A stretch of DNA of 64,000 bases from AWTP1-13 sp963797005 (GCA_963797005.1 CAWCOF010000012.1:124001-188000), one strand, 5' to 3'. Counted from the first letter of the stretch, positions 18,788 to 27,655 are shown. Notes: generated from the letters alone by a model not told the origin. Translations and numbers: made by a program.

Positions 18788-20581
18788 TCACGCCTTCGCG
18801 CCCGACGGACGGAAGGACCCGATCTCGATACCGCCATCGGCATCCTCGGACTCCGGCCCCGGGTCGTCGGGGGCACGCGGGGGCACGAAGATCTTGGCCT
18901 CGGCCGGCTTGCGGGCTTGGCCCCTGGCAGCCTCGCCGGTTTTCGGCAATTCGGGCGCTTCCGGTCTTGGCCGCGGCCGCTCCGTGCGCTCCTCGGTCCT
19001 TGCGGCTCGCGTGTCTGCCGGCTTGGCGATCTCCTCCCGCGCCGCAACGCCCGTCACCGGGGTAGCCTCGCGCGTTTTCGGGACGGCCGCGCGCTCTCCC
19101 TGCTGCGGCGCTGACGCCGGCAGTGCGGGATTGGCGGGCGTCGCCGGCGATTGCTGGGCTACGACTTCGATGGTTTTCGCCGTCGGCTGCACGACGGCCG
19201 GTGTCGCCTTGTCCTGCGCGATCACTGGCTCGGAGCCGGCCCCGAGGCCCACCAGCGCCTCGACCTTGGCCGCCTTGAGCGCCCCCGCCGGCTCGTCGAT
19301 GGCCTCCACCGGCACGCGCCAGCGGAACGCGTCGAGCGCTCTCGTCACCGGCGAGATCGGCGCCCAATGCTCCGAGACCACCCCGTCCGCGGTCCAGGCG
19401 GGATCGCGCGGCGCGTTGACGGCGCGCGCCAGCCACTCCCGCACGCGCCCCGCGTGGCCGTGCTGCTCGCCTTCGATCCGCGCCATCAAGGTGCAGATGC
19501 GCTGCGTGAGCCGGTCCTTCAGCAACGGCTCCAACGCGTGCCGCGCCTCGTCCCATTCGCGCGCCTCGATCGCGGTCAGGGCGAGCGCGATCGGGCCTTC
19601 GTTGTTCTGCGGCGTGAGGCGGGCGAGGTGGCGCACGCGATTGAGCCGGTCGCGCGGGCTGTCGCCGGGGCGGGCGTAGGCGTAAGCGGCGGCGAGATCG
19701 GGATGGGGCGCGATGCGCCAGGTCTTGAGCAGCACGCGGGCAGCACGCGGCGTGTTGCCCTGCGACGCCAGGATACGGCCGGCGATCGCCGCGGCGGGGA
19801 TGAGGTCCGGCGCCAGCCGGTGCGCCTCGAGCGCAAGGCCCAGGGCCTTGTCGGCCGCCGTATCCTCGGCCGTCTGCGCCTGCGCGGTCAGCAGCACCGC
19901 GCGGCGGCGGTCAGCTATCGCCTTGTCGATCAGCTTGTTGCGCCGGCCGATGGCCAGCGTGTCGAGCGCGCCCTGCCAGTCGCCGGCCCGGCACTGAAGG
20001 TCGAACAGCGCCTCGACCGGCCACTCGAGCCTGGGGTTGCGCTTGAGCGCGCGCTCGGCGAATTGGCGGCTGGCTTCAGGGTGGTTCTCGCGCTGGGCTT
20101 CCATGAACAGCCCGCGCAGGCCCAACAGCTCGGTGTCGGGCGACGCCAGCATGGCCTCGAAGATGCGCCGCGCCGTTGCGCGGTCGCCGGTGAGGTGCGC
20201 CGCCTGCGCACGCAGCAAATGCGTCAGCGGCTCGTGCGGCAGCGCCTTGCGCGCCTGCCCGGCGTAGCGGATGGCGAGCGCGCGATCGCCGGCGCCGATG
20301 GCGATGATGCCGCTGGTGAGCGCGTCGAGCCCGCGCTTCTCGCGCCGCCTGTGGAGCAGCCGGCCGAGCACCGCCGGGCTCGCCCACATCCCGCGCAGCA
20401 GCCACCAAGCGGCCAGGATCGCGCCCACCAGCAAAGCGAGGATGACAACCGCGCGCAACACGCTGGTCTCGGCGACATAGCCCTGCCACTGCACCACGAC
20501 CGTCCCGGGCCGCGACGCGAGCCAGTCCACGCCGATGGCGAGCGCGAGAATCCCGAGCAGGAAGATGACGAGGCGGATCAT
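18788..20581 (-). CDS. hemY: HemY-type TPR protein of haem biosynthesis
   Basis: A 597-residue inner-membrane protein of the HemY_N family (not protoporphyrinogen oxidase). Two helices at about residues 2-20 and 40-62 anchor it, followed by a cytoplasmic helical TPR-type domain (about 90-400). Beyond about residue 430 is a long low-complexity tail rich in Ala, Pro, Glu and Lys, as often seen in Rhizobiales. The gene's ATG overlaps the stop of the mitofilin gene by four bases (ATGA), so they are translationally coupled. The role in tetrapyrrole synthesis is inferred from the family and from hemD and hemC upstream; the biochemistry is not known. Confidence 0.88.
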   Translation of the reverse strand: MIRLVIFLLGILALAIGVDWLASRPGTVVVQWQGYVAETSVLRAVVILALLVGAILAAWWLLRGMWASPAVLGRLLHRRREKRGLDALTSGIIAIGAGDRALAIRYAGQARKALPHEPLTHLLRAQAAHLTGDRATARRIFEAMLASPDTELLGLRGLFMEAQRENHPEASRQFAERALKRNPRLEWPVEALFDLQCRAGDWQGALDTLAIGRRNKLIDKAIADRRRAVLLTAQAQTAEDTAADKALGLALEAHRLAPDLIPAAAIAGRILASQGNTPRAARVLLKTWRIAPHPDLAAAYAYARPGDSPRDRLNRVRHLARLTPQNNEGPIALALTAIEAREWDEARHALEPLLKDRLTQRICTLMARIEGEQHGHAGRVREWLARAVNAPRDPAWTADGVVSEHWAPISPVTRALDAFRWRVPVEAIDEPAGALKAAKVEALVGLGAGSEPVIAQDKATPAVVQPTAKTIEVVAQQSPATPANPALPASAPQQGERAAVPKTREATPVTGVAAREEIAKPADTRAARTEERTERPRPRPEAPELPKTGEAARGQARKPAEAKIFVPPRAPDDPGPESEDADGGIEIGSFRPSGAKA

Positions 20582-22110
20582 TTCTTTGGCTCCGGGCCGC
20601 CTGCCCGGTCAGAGCTGAGCGCAGCCTTCAGGGACTTTTCGACGTTGGCCATGGCCCGGTCAACCGACTGGCGGGCCTGGACTTGTCCGAGCCACTCCTC
20701 GCCGGCCAACGCCGCTTTCGGCGGCAACCGCTTGGCCTGCTCGAGGACCTCGGCGAGACGTCCCTCATTGAGCGCCGCTTCCATGCGGCCGATGACGGCC
20801 TCCGCGGTGACATCGTCGGCGGCATGGCCGGTCTTGCGCACGCGCACGATCGAGCGCGCGCTGGAGATGAGCCGCTGGACCAGCGTCGCATCGCTGCGGT
20901 CCGCCTCGGCATCGAGCATGGCGTTGGCGACCCGGCGGAATGACTTCTGCAGCTCCGGAACGGGCAGCACGCCCTCGCGCATGTGGCGTTCGAGCGCGGT
21001 GAGGTCCAGCGTCTCGCCCGCCGCGCTCTTTACCGCCGCGAGCTCGCCGCCGTAGCTGTCGCCGCGATCGATCGCCCGCCTCAATGCCGCAAGCTCGAGC
21101 GCCAGCACGACATGGCCGGCATCGGCCCTGCGGCCCGCCTCGTCCTTGACGTAGCTTTGCAGGTTGTGCTCCAGCGCGGCGAGCCTTTGCGAGATCGGGG
21201 CGAAATCGCTGGCTTTCGCGGTGCCCTGCATCCGCTCATCGACTTCGCCCTTGATACCTTCCATCCGCCGGCTGAGCCGGCCCGCCTCGGTCCGCATTGT
21301 CGCCAGCTCCGTCGTCATGCGAGCGGCGGCGGATTTGGCGGCGTCGCTGGCCGCCTGCGCAGCCCTTTCGATTTCCGCCAGCTTGGCGGACAGGGCAGCC
21401 GAGGGCGCGGTGGCGGTTGAATCGGATGCCGTGGAAGCCAGTGCCATCGCCTCCTCGAGCTTGGCCATGCGGGCCGCCAGCTCGGAGGGCGCATCCTTGC
21501 CGCTGCCGATCCGGTCCTCGATCCCCTTCGATTCTCGCGCGAGCTTCGCCTGAGCGTTGCCGAGCGCCGTGACGGTGCGCGACATCTCCTCGACCCGGGC
21601 GCGCAGGCCCGCGGTTCCCGGACGCGTCCCGAGTACGCCCTCGAGCTCGGTCACGCGCCGCGTCAACGCGCCGACCTCGGGTGCGCCCGAGATGGTTGCT
21701 CGAGGCTGCGGCGCAAGGGCGTAGGTGAAGCCAAGCACGATTACGGCGCCGATGGCGCCCGCGGCGAGGTGCGTCAGCAGGGAGAAACGGGGGCGACCCG
21801 AGAGCGAGGGTGCCGAGGGTGCCGGTCGGGCACCACCCGCACCTTCGCCTTTCGCCGACGCAGGCCCGGTTGTGGGTCCGGTTGGGGATGCGGGGCCGGG
21901 ACCCTTCGGGCCGGATGCGGCCGGTTTCGCCTCGGCCTTGTCCGCCGGTGCGTCCGGCGCGGCAGGTTCCGGTTTCCCGGGCGTCGCCGACTGGCCTCCG
22001 CCTGCGACTTCGGTTGCCTTGAGGTCAATCGTCGCGAATGGGCGCTTGGCGGCGGGCGGCTCTCCAGGTTTCGTGTTCTTCTTGCCGGTATCGTCGCTGT
22101 TGTCGGCCAT
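20578..22110 (-). CDS. Mitofilin/Mic60-like inner membrane protein
   Basis: A 510-residue homologue of mitochondrial Mic60, the MICOS subunit that shapes inner-membrane invaginations. The N-terminal 110 residues are Pro/Ala/Gly-rich and disordered. One transmembrane helix spans about 111-132. A long periplasmic coiled coil (about 140-350) follows, then a C-terminal mitofilin-type domain (about 380-490). That alphaproteobacterial Mic60 genes sit beside haem-synthesis genes is established, and the context here fits (hemD and hemC upstream, hemY overlapping). ATG at 22110 is chosen because AGGAAC lies about eight bases upstream; an ATG 72 bases further up is possible but adds no conserved sequence. 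Confidence 0.85.
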   Translation of the reverse strand: MADNSDDTGKKNTKPGEPPAAKRPFATIDLKATEVAGGGQSATPGKPEPAAPDAPADKAEAKPAASGPKGPGPASPTGPTTGPASAKGEGAGGARPAPSAPSLSGRPRFSLLTHLAAGAIGAVIVLGFTYALAPQPRATISGAPEVGALTRRVTELEGVLGTRPGTAGLRARVEEMSRTVTALGNAQAKLARESKGIEDRIGSGKDAPSELAARMAKLEEAMALASTASDSTATAPSAALSAKLAEIERAAQAASDAAKSAAARMTTELATMRTEAGRLSRRMEGIKGEVDERMQGTAKASDFAPISQRLAALEHNLQSYVKDEAGRRADAGHVVLALELAALRRAIDRGDSYGGELAAVKSAAGETLDLTALERHMREGVLPVPELQKSFRRVANAMLDAEADRSDATLVQRLISSARSIVRVRKTGHAADDVTAEAVIGRMEAALNEGRLAEVLEQAKRLPPKAALAGEEWLGQVQARQSVDRAMANVEKSLKAALSSDRAGGPEPKK

Positions 22111-22301
22111 GGGCTGTTCCTGCAAGTTCGCGGGCAAGTTCGCGGGACGTGCAGCGCGGTTTTGCTGCCTCGGTTCTGCCAAAACCGCCAGCGTCCGGTT
22201 TGGGTACCGCAGCCCGTCTAGTGTCCCGCTTCCGAAGCTCGCCTGTGCTCAAGCCCAGAGTTCCGAGCGACCTTCGCACCGGCGAACTTCTCGATCCTGC
22301 T

Positions 22302-23036
22302 CTAGCCGCCGGATTGTGTAGCGGCTTCCTCAATCAGGGCAAGCACTTCTTCGAGCCTCGGGGCGTCGGCGATTTCACACGCGATCGGCCCCAGCGGGGC
22401 GAGCCGCCGGGCGACGGCCTCCGACAAGCAGAAATGGACCAGCCCGCGCGCAACCGAGACCAGGCCATGCCTGGCCATCAGCGCGGCGTAAATTGTCGCA
22501 GTTCGCGGCGAAAGCAATATGACGCCGTCGATCTCGCCGGTGGCAAGCTGCTCCACCGTGTCGTCGGAGAACGAGGAGACGGCGGTGGTGCGATAGACAA
22601 CCGGCTGCAGCACGCGGAAGCCATGGTGCTCCAGCTCGCCTTTGAGATCGCCGGCCAGCCGGTCGCCCGCCAGGTGCAGCAGCAGCCCTTCGGCGGGATC
22701 GGCAACCGAGACGATGTGGGCGACGAGCTCGTGCACCGTGCCGGCACCCGTCACCACTGTCTCGAAGCCCAAGGCGCGCGCCTCTTTGGCGGTGGCCCTG
22801 CCGACCGCGAACAAAGGCAGCTTGCGCGCTATCGTGCGGGCCGGATGCGACCTGAGCGCGCGCAAGCCATTGCTGCTTGTTGCGATCAGCGCCTGCACGC
22901 CCTCCAAGTCGAGCATGTCGCCATCCTCGAACGTGACCTCCAGCAGCGGCTCCACCGTTGCTTCGGCTCCTAGGTCTTCCAGGGCCGCCCTGAGCTTGAG
23001 GGCATCCGGCTCGGGGCGTGTGATGAGGAGGCGCAT
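22302..23036 (-). CDS. hemD: Uroporphyrinogen-III synthase
   Basis: HemD, 244 residues, converts hydroxymethylbilane to uroporphyrinogen III with inversion of ring D. It opens with LLITRPEPDALKL and has the two-domain pattern expected, including ALIATSSNGLRAL and the C-terminal VILLSPRTATIYAAL. Sequence conservation in this family is low, so the call rests on these motifs plus the position. The ATG overlaps the hemC stop (ATGA), showing coupled translation. The 191 bases between this gene and the mitofilin gene hold no gene. Confidence 0.88.
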   Translation of the reverse strand: MRLLITRPEPDALKLRAALEDLGAEATVEPLLEVTFEDGDMLDLEGVQALIATSSNGLRALRSHPARTIARKLPLFAVGRATAKEARALGFETVVTGAGTVHELVAHIVSVADPAEGLLLHLAGDRLAGDLKGELEHHGFRVLQPVVYRTTAVSSFSDDTVEQLATGEIDGVILLSPRTATIYAALMARHGLVSVARGLVHFCLSEAVARRLAPLGPIACEIADAPRLEEVLALIEEAATQSGG

Positions 23037-24016
23037 CAGAAAAGCGTGCGCAGGAAGTCGGGCCCGGCCTTCGCCAGCAGCTCGGCGGCCGCGTCCTCGG
23101 CCATCCTGATGGCCTCCTGGGGTGGCCCTTCACGTCGCGTCGCGTGGCACTGCTGCCCGTCGGGCGTCAGGATCATCCCGCGGAACAGGAGACGGCCGGA
23201 AACGAGCTCGGCCAGTCCGGCAATCGGCGTGCGGCAGGAGCCGTCGAGCCTGGCGAGGAAGGCACGCTCGGCCGTCACGGCAAGTGCGGAGGGCTGGTCG
23301 TTGATCGGGCCGAGCAGCTCCGCCATTGCGGTATCGTCGGCGCGGGTCTCGACCCCGATCGCCCCCTGCGCCACCGCCGGCAGCATCTCGTCAGGCGAGA
23401 TCGGTGCGGTGATGCGGTCCGCCAGCCTCAGCCGCTTCAACCCGGCACACGCCAGCAGGGTTGCATCGGCGGCGCCGCCTTCGATCTTCTTGAGCCGCGT
23501 CTCGACATTGCCGCGCAAGGGGACGACGGTCAGGTCGGGCCGCAGAGACTTAACCTGCGCCTGGCGCCTAAGCGACGACGTACCGACCGCGGCACCCTTC
23601 GGCAGTTCCGAAAGGGAGCCCGCGGTGAGGCTGATGAAGGCGTCGCGCACGTCCTCGCGAGGCAGAATGCACGTGATCGCCAATCCTGCCGGCAGCACCG
23701 TCGGCATGTCCTTCATCGAATGCACGGCGATCTCGATCTCGCCGGCGATGAGCGCCTCCTCGATCTCCTTGGTGAAGAGCCCCTTGCCGCCCTCCTCGGC
23801 GAGCGGGCGATCCTGGATGCGGTCGCCCGAGGTCTTGATCACCCGCACCTGGAAGTCGAAGCCGCCGGTCCCGTGCGCCACCTCCAGCCTTTCGCGCACC
23901 TCGCGCGTCTGCGCCAGCGCCAGGGGCGAGCCGCGCGTGCCGATGCGGATCCTGGAGGCTTGCAAGGGGCGTTCTCTCGGTGCTACGCGGGTCCCGAACA
24001 TCAAAGGCGCCGACAC
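23036..24016 (-). CDS. hemC: Hydroxymethylbilane synthase (porphobilinogen deaminase)
   Basis: HemC, 326 residues, polymerises four porphobilinogens. Family features: IRIGTRGSPLALAQ, the catalytic Asp103 in AVHSMKDMP, the active-site loop around GDRIQDRPLAEEGGKGLF, the SSLRR motif, and Cys261 in LDGSCRTP, which attaches the dipyrromethane cofactor. About 20 extra residues precede the canonical start, so translation might begin at the in-frame ATG 15 bases later (MFGTR). It is divergent from tsaD with only 36 bases between the starts, so promoters must overlap or lie inside the neighbouring gene. Confidence 0.95.
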   Translation of the reverse strand: MSAPLMFGTRVAPRERPLQASRIRIGTRGSPLALAQTREVRERLEVAHGTGGFDFQVRVIKTSGDRIQDRPLAEEGGKGLFTKEIEEALIAGEIEIAVHSMKDMPTVLPAGLAITCILPREDVRDAFISLTAGSLSELPKGAAVGTSSLRRQAQVKSLRPDLTVVPLRGNVETRLKKIEGGAADATLLACAGLKRLRLADRITAPISPDEMLPAVAQGAIGVETRADDTAMAELLGPINDQPSALAVTAERAFLARLDGSCRTPIAGLAELVSGRLLFRGMILTPDGQQCHATRREGPPQEAIRMAEDAAAELLAKAGPDFLRTLF

Positions 24017-24052
24017 TTATGCCTTCGTCGAGGCCGCGGCGCAAACGCCACC

Positions 24053-25180
24053 ATGAACAAGCAATCGACCGACGGCCGTGGAGCCGAGACGCAGCGCGAG
24101 ATCGTCGTGCTCGGCATCGAGACGAGCTGCGATGAGACGGCCGCGGCCGTCGTCGCGCGCTCACCCGACGGCCACGGGCGCATCCTCTCCAACATCGTGC
24201 GCGCCCAGTGGGAGGCGCATCGCCGCTTCGGCGGCATCGTGCCGGAGATTGCGGCGCGCGCGCATGTGGAGTGCCTCGACGAGATCATCGCCGAGGCCAT
24301 GCGCGCGGCAGGCGTGGAGTTCGCCGCGCTTGATGCCGTGGCCACGACCGGCGGGCCCGGGCTGATCGGCGGCCTGCTGGTCGGCGTGGTGACGGCCAAG
24401 GCCATCGCGCTTGCGCACGACCTCGACTTCGTTGCCGTCAACCACCTCGAAGCCCATGCCCTGACCGTCGGTCTGACGGAGGACCTCGCCCCGCCTTACC
24501 TGCTGCTGCTCGTCTCCGGCGGCCACACCCAGCTCTTGATTGTCAGAGGCGTCGGCGCCTACGAGCGCCTCGGCACCACCATCGACGACGCCCTGGGCGA
24601 GGCGTTCGACAAGACCGCCAAGCTCCTGGGTCTCGGCTTTCCCGGCGGACCGGCGGTGGAGCAGGCCGCGCTCTCCGGCCGCGCCGGCCGCTTTCTCTTG
24701 CCCAGGCCGATGCTCGGCCGCGAGGAGCCGCACTTCTCCTTCGCCGGCCTCAAGACCGCGGTGCGTCATCAGGCGCAGGCGCTGGCGCCGCTGCGCGAGC
24801 AGGATATCGCCGACCTCTGCGCCGACTTCGAAGCTGCCGTCTCCGAAAGCGTGAGCGACCGCGTGCGACGCGCCATGGCGATCGCCAATGAGCGGCTTGG
24901 CCCCCGACAGCCGCGCCACCTCGTCGTGGCGGGTGGGGTGGCTGCCAATCGCCGTCTACGCGAGGCGCTTGCCACTCTTGCCGCAAATGCGGGCTACGAA
25001 CTGCACGTGCCGCCCACCGCGCTGTGTACGGACAACGCCGCCATGGTGGCCTGGGCCGGCGCCGAGCGCCAGGCACACGGATGGACAGACAGCCTCGACT
25101 TCCAGGCCCGCGCGCGCTGGCCGCTCGATCCGTCCGCCACGCCCGCGCTGGGCGCCGGCAAGCAGGGCGCCAAAGCCTGA
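24053..25180 (+). CDS. tsaD: tRNA threonylcarbamoyladenosine transferase TsaD
   Basis: TsaD (Kae1/Gcp family), 375 residues, the catalytic subunit that puts the t6A modification at position 37 of ANN-decoding tRNAs. Motifs: LGIETSCDETAAAVV at the N-terminus, VPEIAARAHVE, the metal-binding His pair in NHLEAHA, LLVSGGHTQL, and the C-terminal VVAGGVAANRRLR and CTDNAAM. The ATG at 24053 gives about 18 residues before the conserved core. In many Rhizobiales gpsA follows tsaD; here a convergent protease gene does. Confidence 0.95.
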   Translation: MNKQSTDGRGAETQREIVVLGIETSCDETAAAVVARSPDGHGRILSNIVRAQWEAHRRFGGIVPEIAARAHVECLDEIIAEAMRAAGVEFAALDAVATTGGPGLIGGLLVGVVTAKAIALAHDLDFVAVNHLEAHALTVGLTEDLAPPYLLLLVSGGHTQLLIVRGVGAYERLGTTIDDALGEAFDKTAKLLGLGFPGGPAVEQAALSGRAGRFLLPRPMLGREEPHFSFAGLKTAVRHQAQALAPLREQDIADLCADFEAAVSESVSDRVRRAMAIANERLGPRQPRHLVVAGGVAANRRLREALATLAANAGYELHVPPTALCTDNAAMVAWAGAERQAHGWTDSLDFQARARWPLDPSATPALGAGKQGAKA

Positions 25181-25222
25181 TTTCGCCGCGTTCCGGTAGG
25201 ACTATTCTTCGCAACTCCCGGC

Positions 25223-25251
25223 ATATTCACCGCACATTTTGCGGCGAATAT
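25223..25251. terminator. Hairpin between convergent tsaD and HtrA-like gene
   Basis: An inverted repeat ATATTC-A-CCGCA, loop CATTT, TGCGG-C-GAATAT gives an 11-bp stem with one A/C mismatch. It lies 43 bases after the tsaD stop and 55 bases before the end of the opposing gene. There is no long U-run on either strand, so it may act as a bidirectional but weak or Rho-assisted terminator, or simply stabilise the 3' ends. Confidence 0.45.
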
Positions 25252-25305
25252 CAGCGCCAATCACCGCACGACCGGCCGGGCCGGCCGCCGCAACGCCTCA
25301 GGTCG

Positions 25306-26313
25306 TTACCGGTTCGGCAGGCGCTCGGTGGGCACGATATCCACCGTCTCGAGCCTTCCCTCGCGCAGGATGCGGACGGAGGTCCGCTTGTCGATGCGCG
25401 TGCCGTCGAGCAGCCGGAAGATGTCGTCGATGCCCGTCACGGCGTCCTGGTCGAGGCCGACGATGACGTCTCCGCGCTCCAGACCTGCCACATCGGCCGG
25501 ACTGCCTGGTTGGACCTCGACCACGAACACACCCGCGTCCTGCGTCAGTTCGGTCCTGATGCGCAGCCGCTGCGCCAAGCGCACCTGCTGGCCGACGACG
25601 CCCAGCCGCCCCCGGCGAACGCGCCCGAAGCGCAGAATCTGCGTGAGGACCTGCTGTGCGGTGTTGGACGCGACCGAGAAGCAGATGCCCTGCGCACCCA
25701 TGATGACGGCGGTGTTGACGCCGATCACCTCGGCGCGCGAGTTCACCAGCGGCCCGCCGGAGTTGCCGGGATTGAGCGCCGCGTCCGTCTGGATCACGTC
25801 GCCGATGAGGTGGCCGTTCTGCGCGCGCAGGGAGCGGCCCACGGCGCTGACGATGCCGGCCGTCACGGTCGATTCGAAGCCGAAGGGATTGCCGATGGCG
25901 ATGGCGATCTGGCCGGGCTTCACCTTCTTGGAATCGCCCAGGCGTGCAGCCGGAAGCAGGTCGGTGGTCTCGGCCCGCAGCACGGCGATGTCGGTATCGG
26001 GATCGCGACCGAGGACGCGGGCTGGAATGTTGCGCGCGTCCGTCAGCGCCAGCTCGATCCCCGAGGCGCCGTCGACGACGTGGTTGTTGGTCAACACCAG
26101 GCCGTCCGGCGACAGAATGGTGCCGGAGCCCGAGCCCATGCCGCGGCTGCGCCCACGCACCTGCACGTGGACCACCGACGGCGAAATCCGCTCGACGACG
26201 CCGACCACGGCGCTCGAATAGGCGTCGAGCAGGTCTTCATCCTGCGAAACCTCGCGAACCTGCGGATCGTCTTGGCGATCTCTCCGCCACAGCTGCATGC
26301 GGCAAACCTCCAC
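25306..26313 (-). CDS. HtrA/DegP-like trypsin-type serine protease with one PDZ domain
   Basis: A 335-residue S1C peptidase. The catalytic triad is His78 (LTNNHVVD), Asp108 (DPDTDIAVL) and Ser185 (NPGNSGGPL). A single PDZ domain follows at about 225-325. No signal peptide or membrane helix is seen at the N-terminus from this start or from the internal ATG at residue 6, unlike periplasmic DegP/DegS, so the protein may be cytoplasmic or exported by another route. About 30 bases upstream of the start on this strand is an exact TATAAT. The stand-alone gene is convergent with tsaD. Confidence 0.88.
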   Translation of the reverse strand: MEVCRMQLWRRDRQDDPQVREVSQDEDLLDAYSSAVVGVVERISPSVVHVQVRGRSRGMGSGSGTILSPDGLVLTNNHVVDGASGIELALTDARNIPARVLGRDPDTDIAVLRAETTDLLPAARLGDSKKVKPGQIAIAIGNPFGFESTVTAGIVSAVGRSLRAQNGHLIGDVIQTDAALNPGNSGGPLVNSRAEVIGVNTAVIMGAQGICFSVASNTAQQVLTQILRFGRVRRGRLGVVGQQVRLAQRLRIRTELTQDAGVFVVEVQPGSPADVAGLERGDVIVGLDQDAVTGIDDIFRLLDGTRIDKRTSVRILREGRLETVDIVPTERLPNR

Positions 26314-26346
26314 GGATCGTGTAGCCCCAACCGCCTTTGCGGGCCC

Positions 26347-26375
26347 ATTATATAGGTCTGGTTAACGCAAATGGG
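26347..26375 (-). promoter_or_regulatory. Candidate promoter of the HtrA-like gene
   Basis: On the minus strand the hexamer TATAAT (26347-26352), within CCTATATAATGGG, lies 34 bases upstream of the protease ATG. The -35 region at the expected spacing has no good TTGACA match. A TTAACC, resembling a CtrA half-site, lies between the two elements. The exact -10 in such a G+C-rich stretch makes a promoter plausible. Confidence 0.45.
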
Positions 26376-26505
26376 AGAGGCGGCCGGCGGGCCGCGGCTT
26401 GCGAGCTTGGGGATTGATGGACCGGCAGTCCCGGGCGGGGACGATCACCGACCGCATGCCGAAGCCGGAGATCGGCAAGTGTGATGATCAAGAAGGATCA
26501 GGACA

Positions 26506-27060
26506 CTAGCGGACCGCGCGCCGGCGCTCCTGGCTGAACGCCTCTTCCAGCTGGGTCACCTGCGCCTGCACGGGATTGGCGGTGCTGACGGGCTCGCCGA
26601 CGACGACCTGCATGGCACGGTCGAGCTGGACGATGCGGTCGTTGAGAGCGTAGCTCGCCTCGACCAGGTCGCGCAGACCCTCGGGCAGCTCGGTGAAACC
26701 CTTGACGTGCGCCGGGCGTCCCGGCGCGCGCAGCTTCACGCGTGCGCGTTTGCCGCGTGCCTCGTCCTCGGAGATCTCGCCTTCCTTCAGCGCGCGCTGG
26801 ATCATCAGCCAGGAAGCGAGCTCGAGCAGGCGCGTGGTCAGGCGCATGCTCTCCGTCGCGTAGAGGACGGCGACGGGGCCGCGCAATTGCCGCGACTCCT
26901 TGCGACCCGCACCGTCGAGATAGGTGGCGGTGCGCTCGACGAGCCCCATGCCGCCTCTGAAGATGGCGTCGAATTGGTCGGAGGCGGCGAAGCGTGCGCC
27001 GAAGGAGACGGTGATGCCCGCTGTCACGGGCGCGCTCTTGATGTCTGTACCGGTGCTCAT
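26506..27060 (-). CDS. rcdA: DUF1465 protein, RcdA-type regulator of CtrA degradation
   Basis: A 184-residue helical protein of the DUF1465 family. In Caulobacter the member RcdA is an adaptor that helps deliver CtrA to the ClpXP protease at the cell pole. Hallmarks are the region LVERTATYLDGAGR and YATESMRLTTRLLELASWL. The C-terminal 40 residues are less conserved. Family membership is clear; that it performs the same adaptor role here is inferred. It is transcribed alone on the minus strand, 165 bases downstream of a strong terminator-like hairpin. Confidence 0.88.
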   Translation of the reverse strand: MSTGTDIKSAPVTAGITVSFGARFAASDQFDAIFRGGMGLVERTATYLDGAGRKESRQLRGPVAVLYATESMRLTTRLLELASWLMIQRALKEGEISEDEARGKRARVKLRAPGRPAHVKGFTELPEGLRDLVEASYALNDRIVQLDRAMQVVVGEPVSTANPVQAQVTQLEEAFSQERRRAVR

Positions 27061-27224
27061 GCCACGACTTGGAACAACGAGTTACTCTTCCCTGACCATG
27101 CTACACCACGCCACCCTGGCAGGCGACAGTTAACAAGTCACCTTCACACCGACCTAATGGTGGATGGCGTCGGCGCTGCGTCCCAGCGGCAACGCACGTT
27201 GCGTGCCAGGGAAACGCGTAAGGC

Positions 27225-27251
27225 AAAAAAAGAGCCGCCCAGAGGCGGCTC
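27225..27251 (-). terminator. Rho-independent terminator
   Basis: A perfect 8-bp stem GAGCCGCC/GGCGGCTC with a 4-base loop is followed by seven U on the minus strand. It is the clearest intrinsic terminator in the window. It would end transcripts coming from DUF1192 or from a small RNA gene and insulate rcdA from upstream transcription. Confidence 0.85.
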
Positions 27252-27313
27252 AAGAGTTAACAGGGAGGCGTCAAACAGAGTGGGCAAGCCACTCGCATCC
27301 AGATGACTGGATG
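27225..27313 (-). ncRNA. Candidate structured small RNA ending in an intrinsic terminator
   Basis: Read on the minus strand, three stem-loops follow one another. CATCCAG-TCAT-CTGGATG lies at 27313-27296, GAGTGG-CTTGC-CCACTC at 27294-27278, and GAGCCGCC-TCTG-GGCGGCTC with seven U at 27251-27225. The segment lies in a 406-base gap between the end of DUF1192 and the start of rcdA. No convincing coding frame fills it: the open frames show no start context or protein-like pattern. The 5' end is not defined and could reach 27400 or beyond. It could instead be the 3' untranslated region of the DUF1192 message. Confidence 0.45.
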
Positions 27314-27466
27314 ACCCGATCTTGCCCCGGATTGGATAATGAAGCGTAAACTGGTGATGCAGGATCGGCAGCCTCACGGGCGCCCTGATTAAGGCTTCTC
27401 ACTGGCCCGAGAACAGTTGTGCCGAGATGGCCTGCCGCGCCTCGATGGCCTCGAACGCGCGGCCGA

Positions 27467-27655
27467 TCAGCGCTTGAAGATCGACGCGGCCGCCGCCTCG
27501 TGCGCCTTCTTGGCGGCAAGCTCCGCCTCGACCCGGGCGATCTCCGCGGTGAGCGCTGCGATCCGCGCCTGCAGCTCGGCCACCGACAGGCTCTCCAGGC
27601 TCTCGCCGAGGGTCACGCCCTGCAGCGCCTTGGGCTTCACGTCGTCCCAGTCCAC
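27467..27655 (-). CDS. DUF1192 family small protein (GTG start)
   Basis: A 62-residue protein of the DUF1192 family, unknown function, found widely in Rhizobiales. It has WDDVKPKALQG followed by a helical coiled coil (LSVAELQARIAALTAEIARV) and ends ASIFKR. The start is GTG at 27655, supported by a strong GGGAGGG Shine-Dalgarno five bases upstream. No ATG gives a protein of family size. It is divergent from the quinone oxidoreductase gene, the usual arrangement for this family. The long frame that runs through it from 28858 is a shadow. Confidence 0.8.
   Translation of the reverse strand: MDWDDVKPKALQGVTLGESLESLSVAELQARIAALTAEIARVEAELAAKKAHEAAAASIFKR

Noticed and set aside
27144..27377. A 77-codon minus-strand frame in the rcdA-DUF1192 gap
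   Set aside because: It reads straight through the terminator hairpin and U-run and has no Shine-Dalgarno; a structured RNA explains the segment better.
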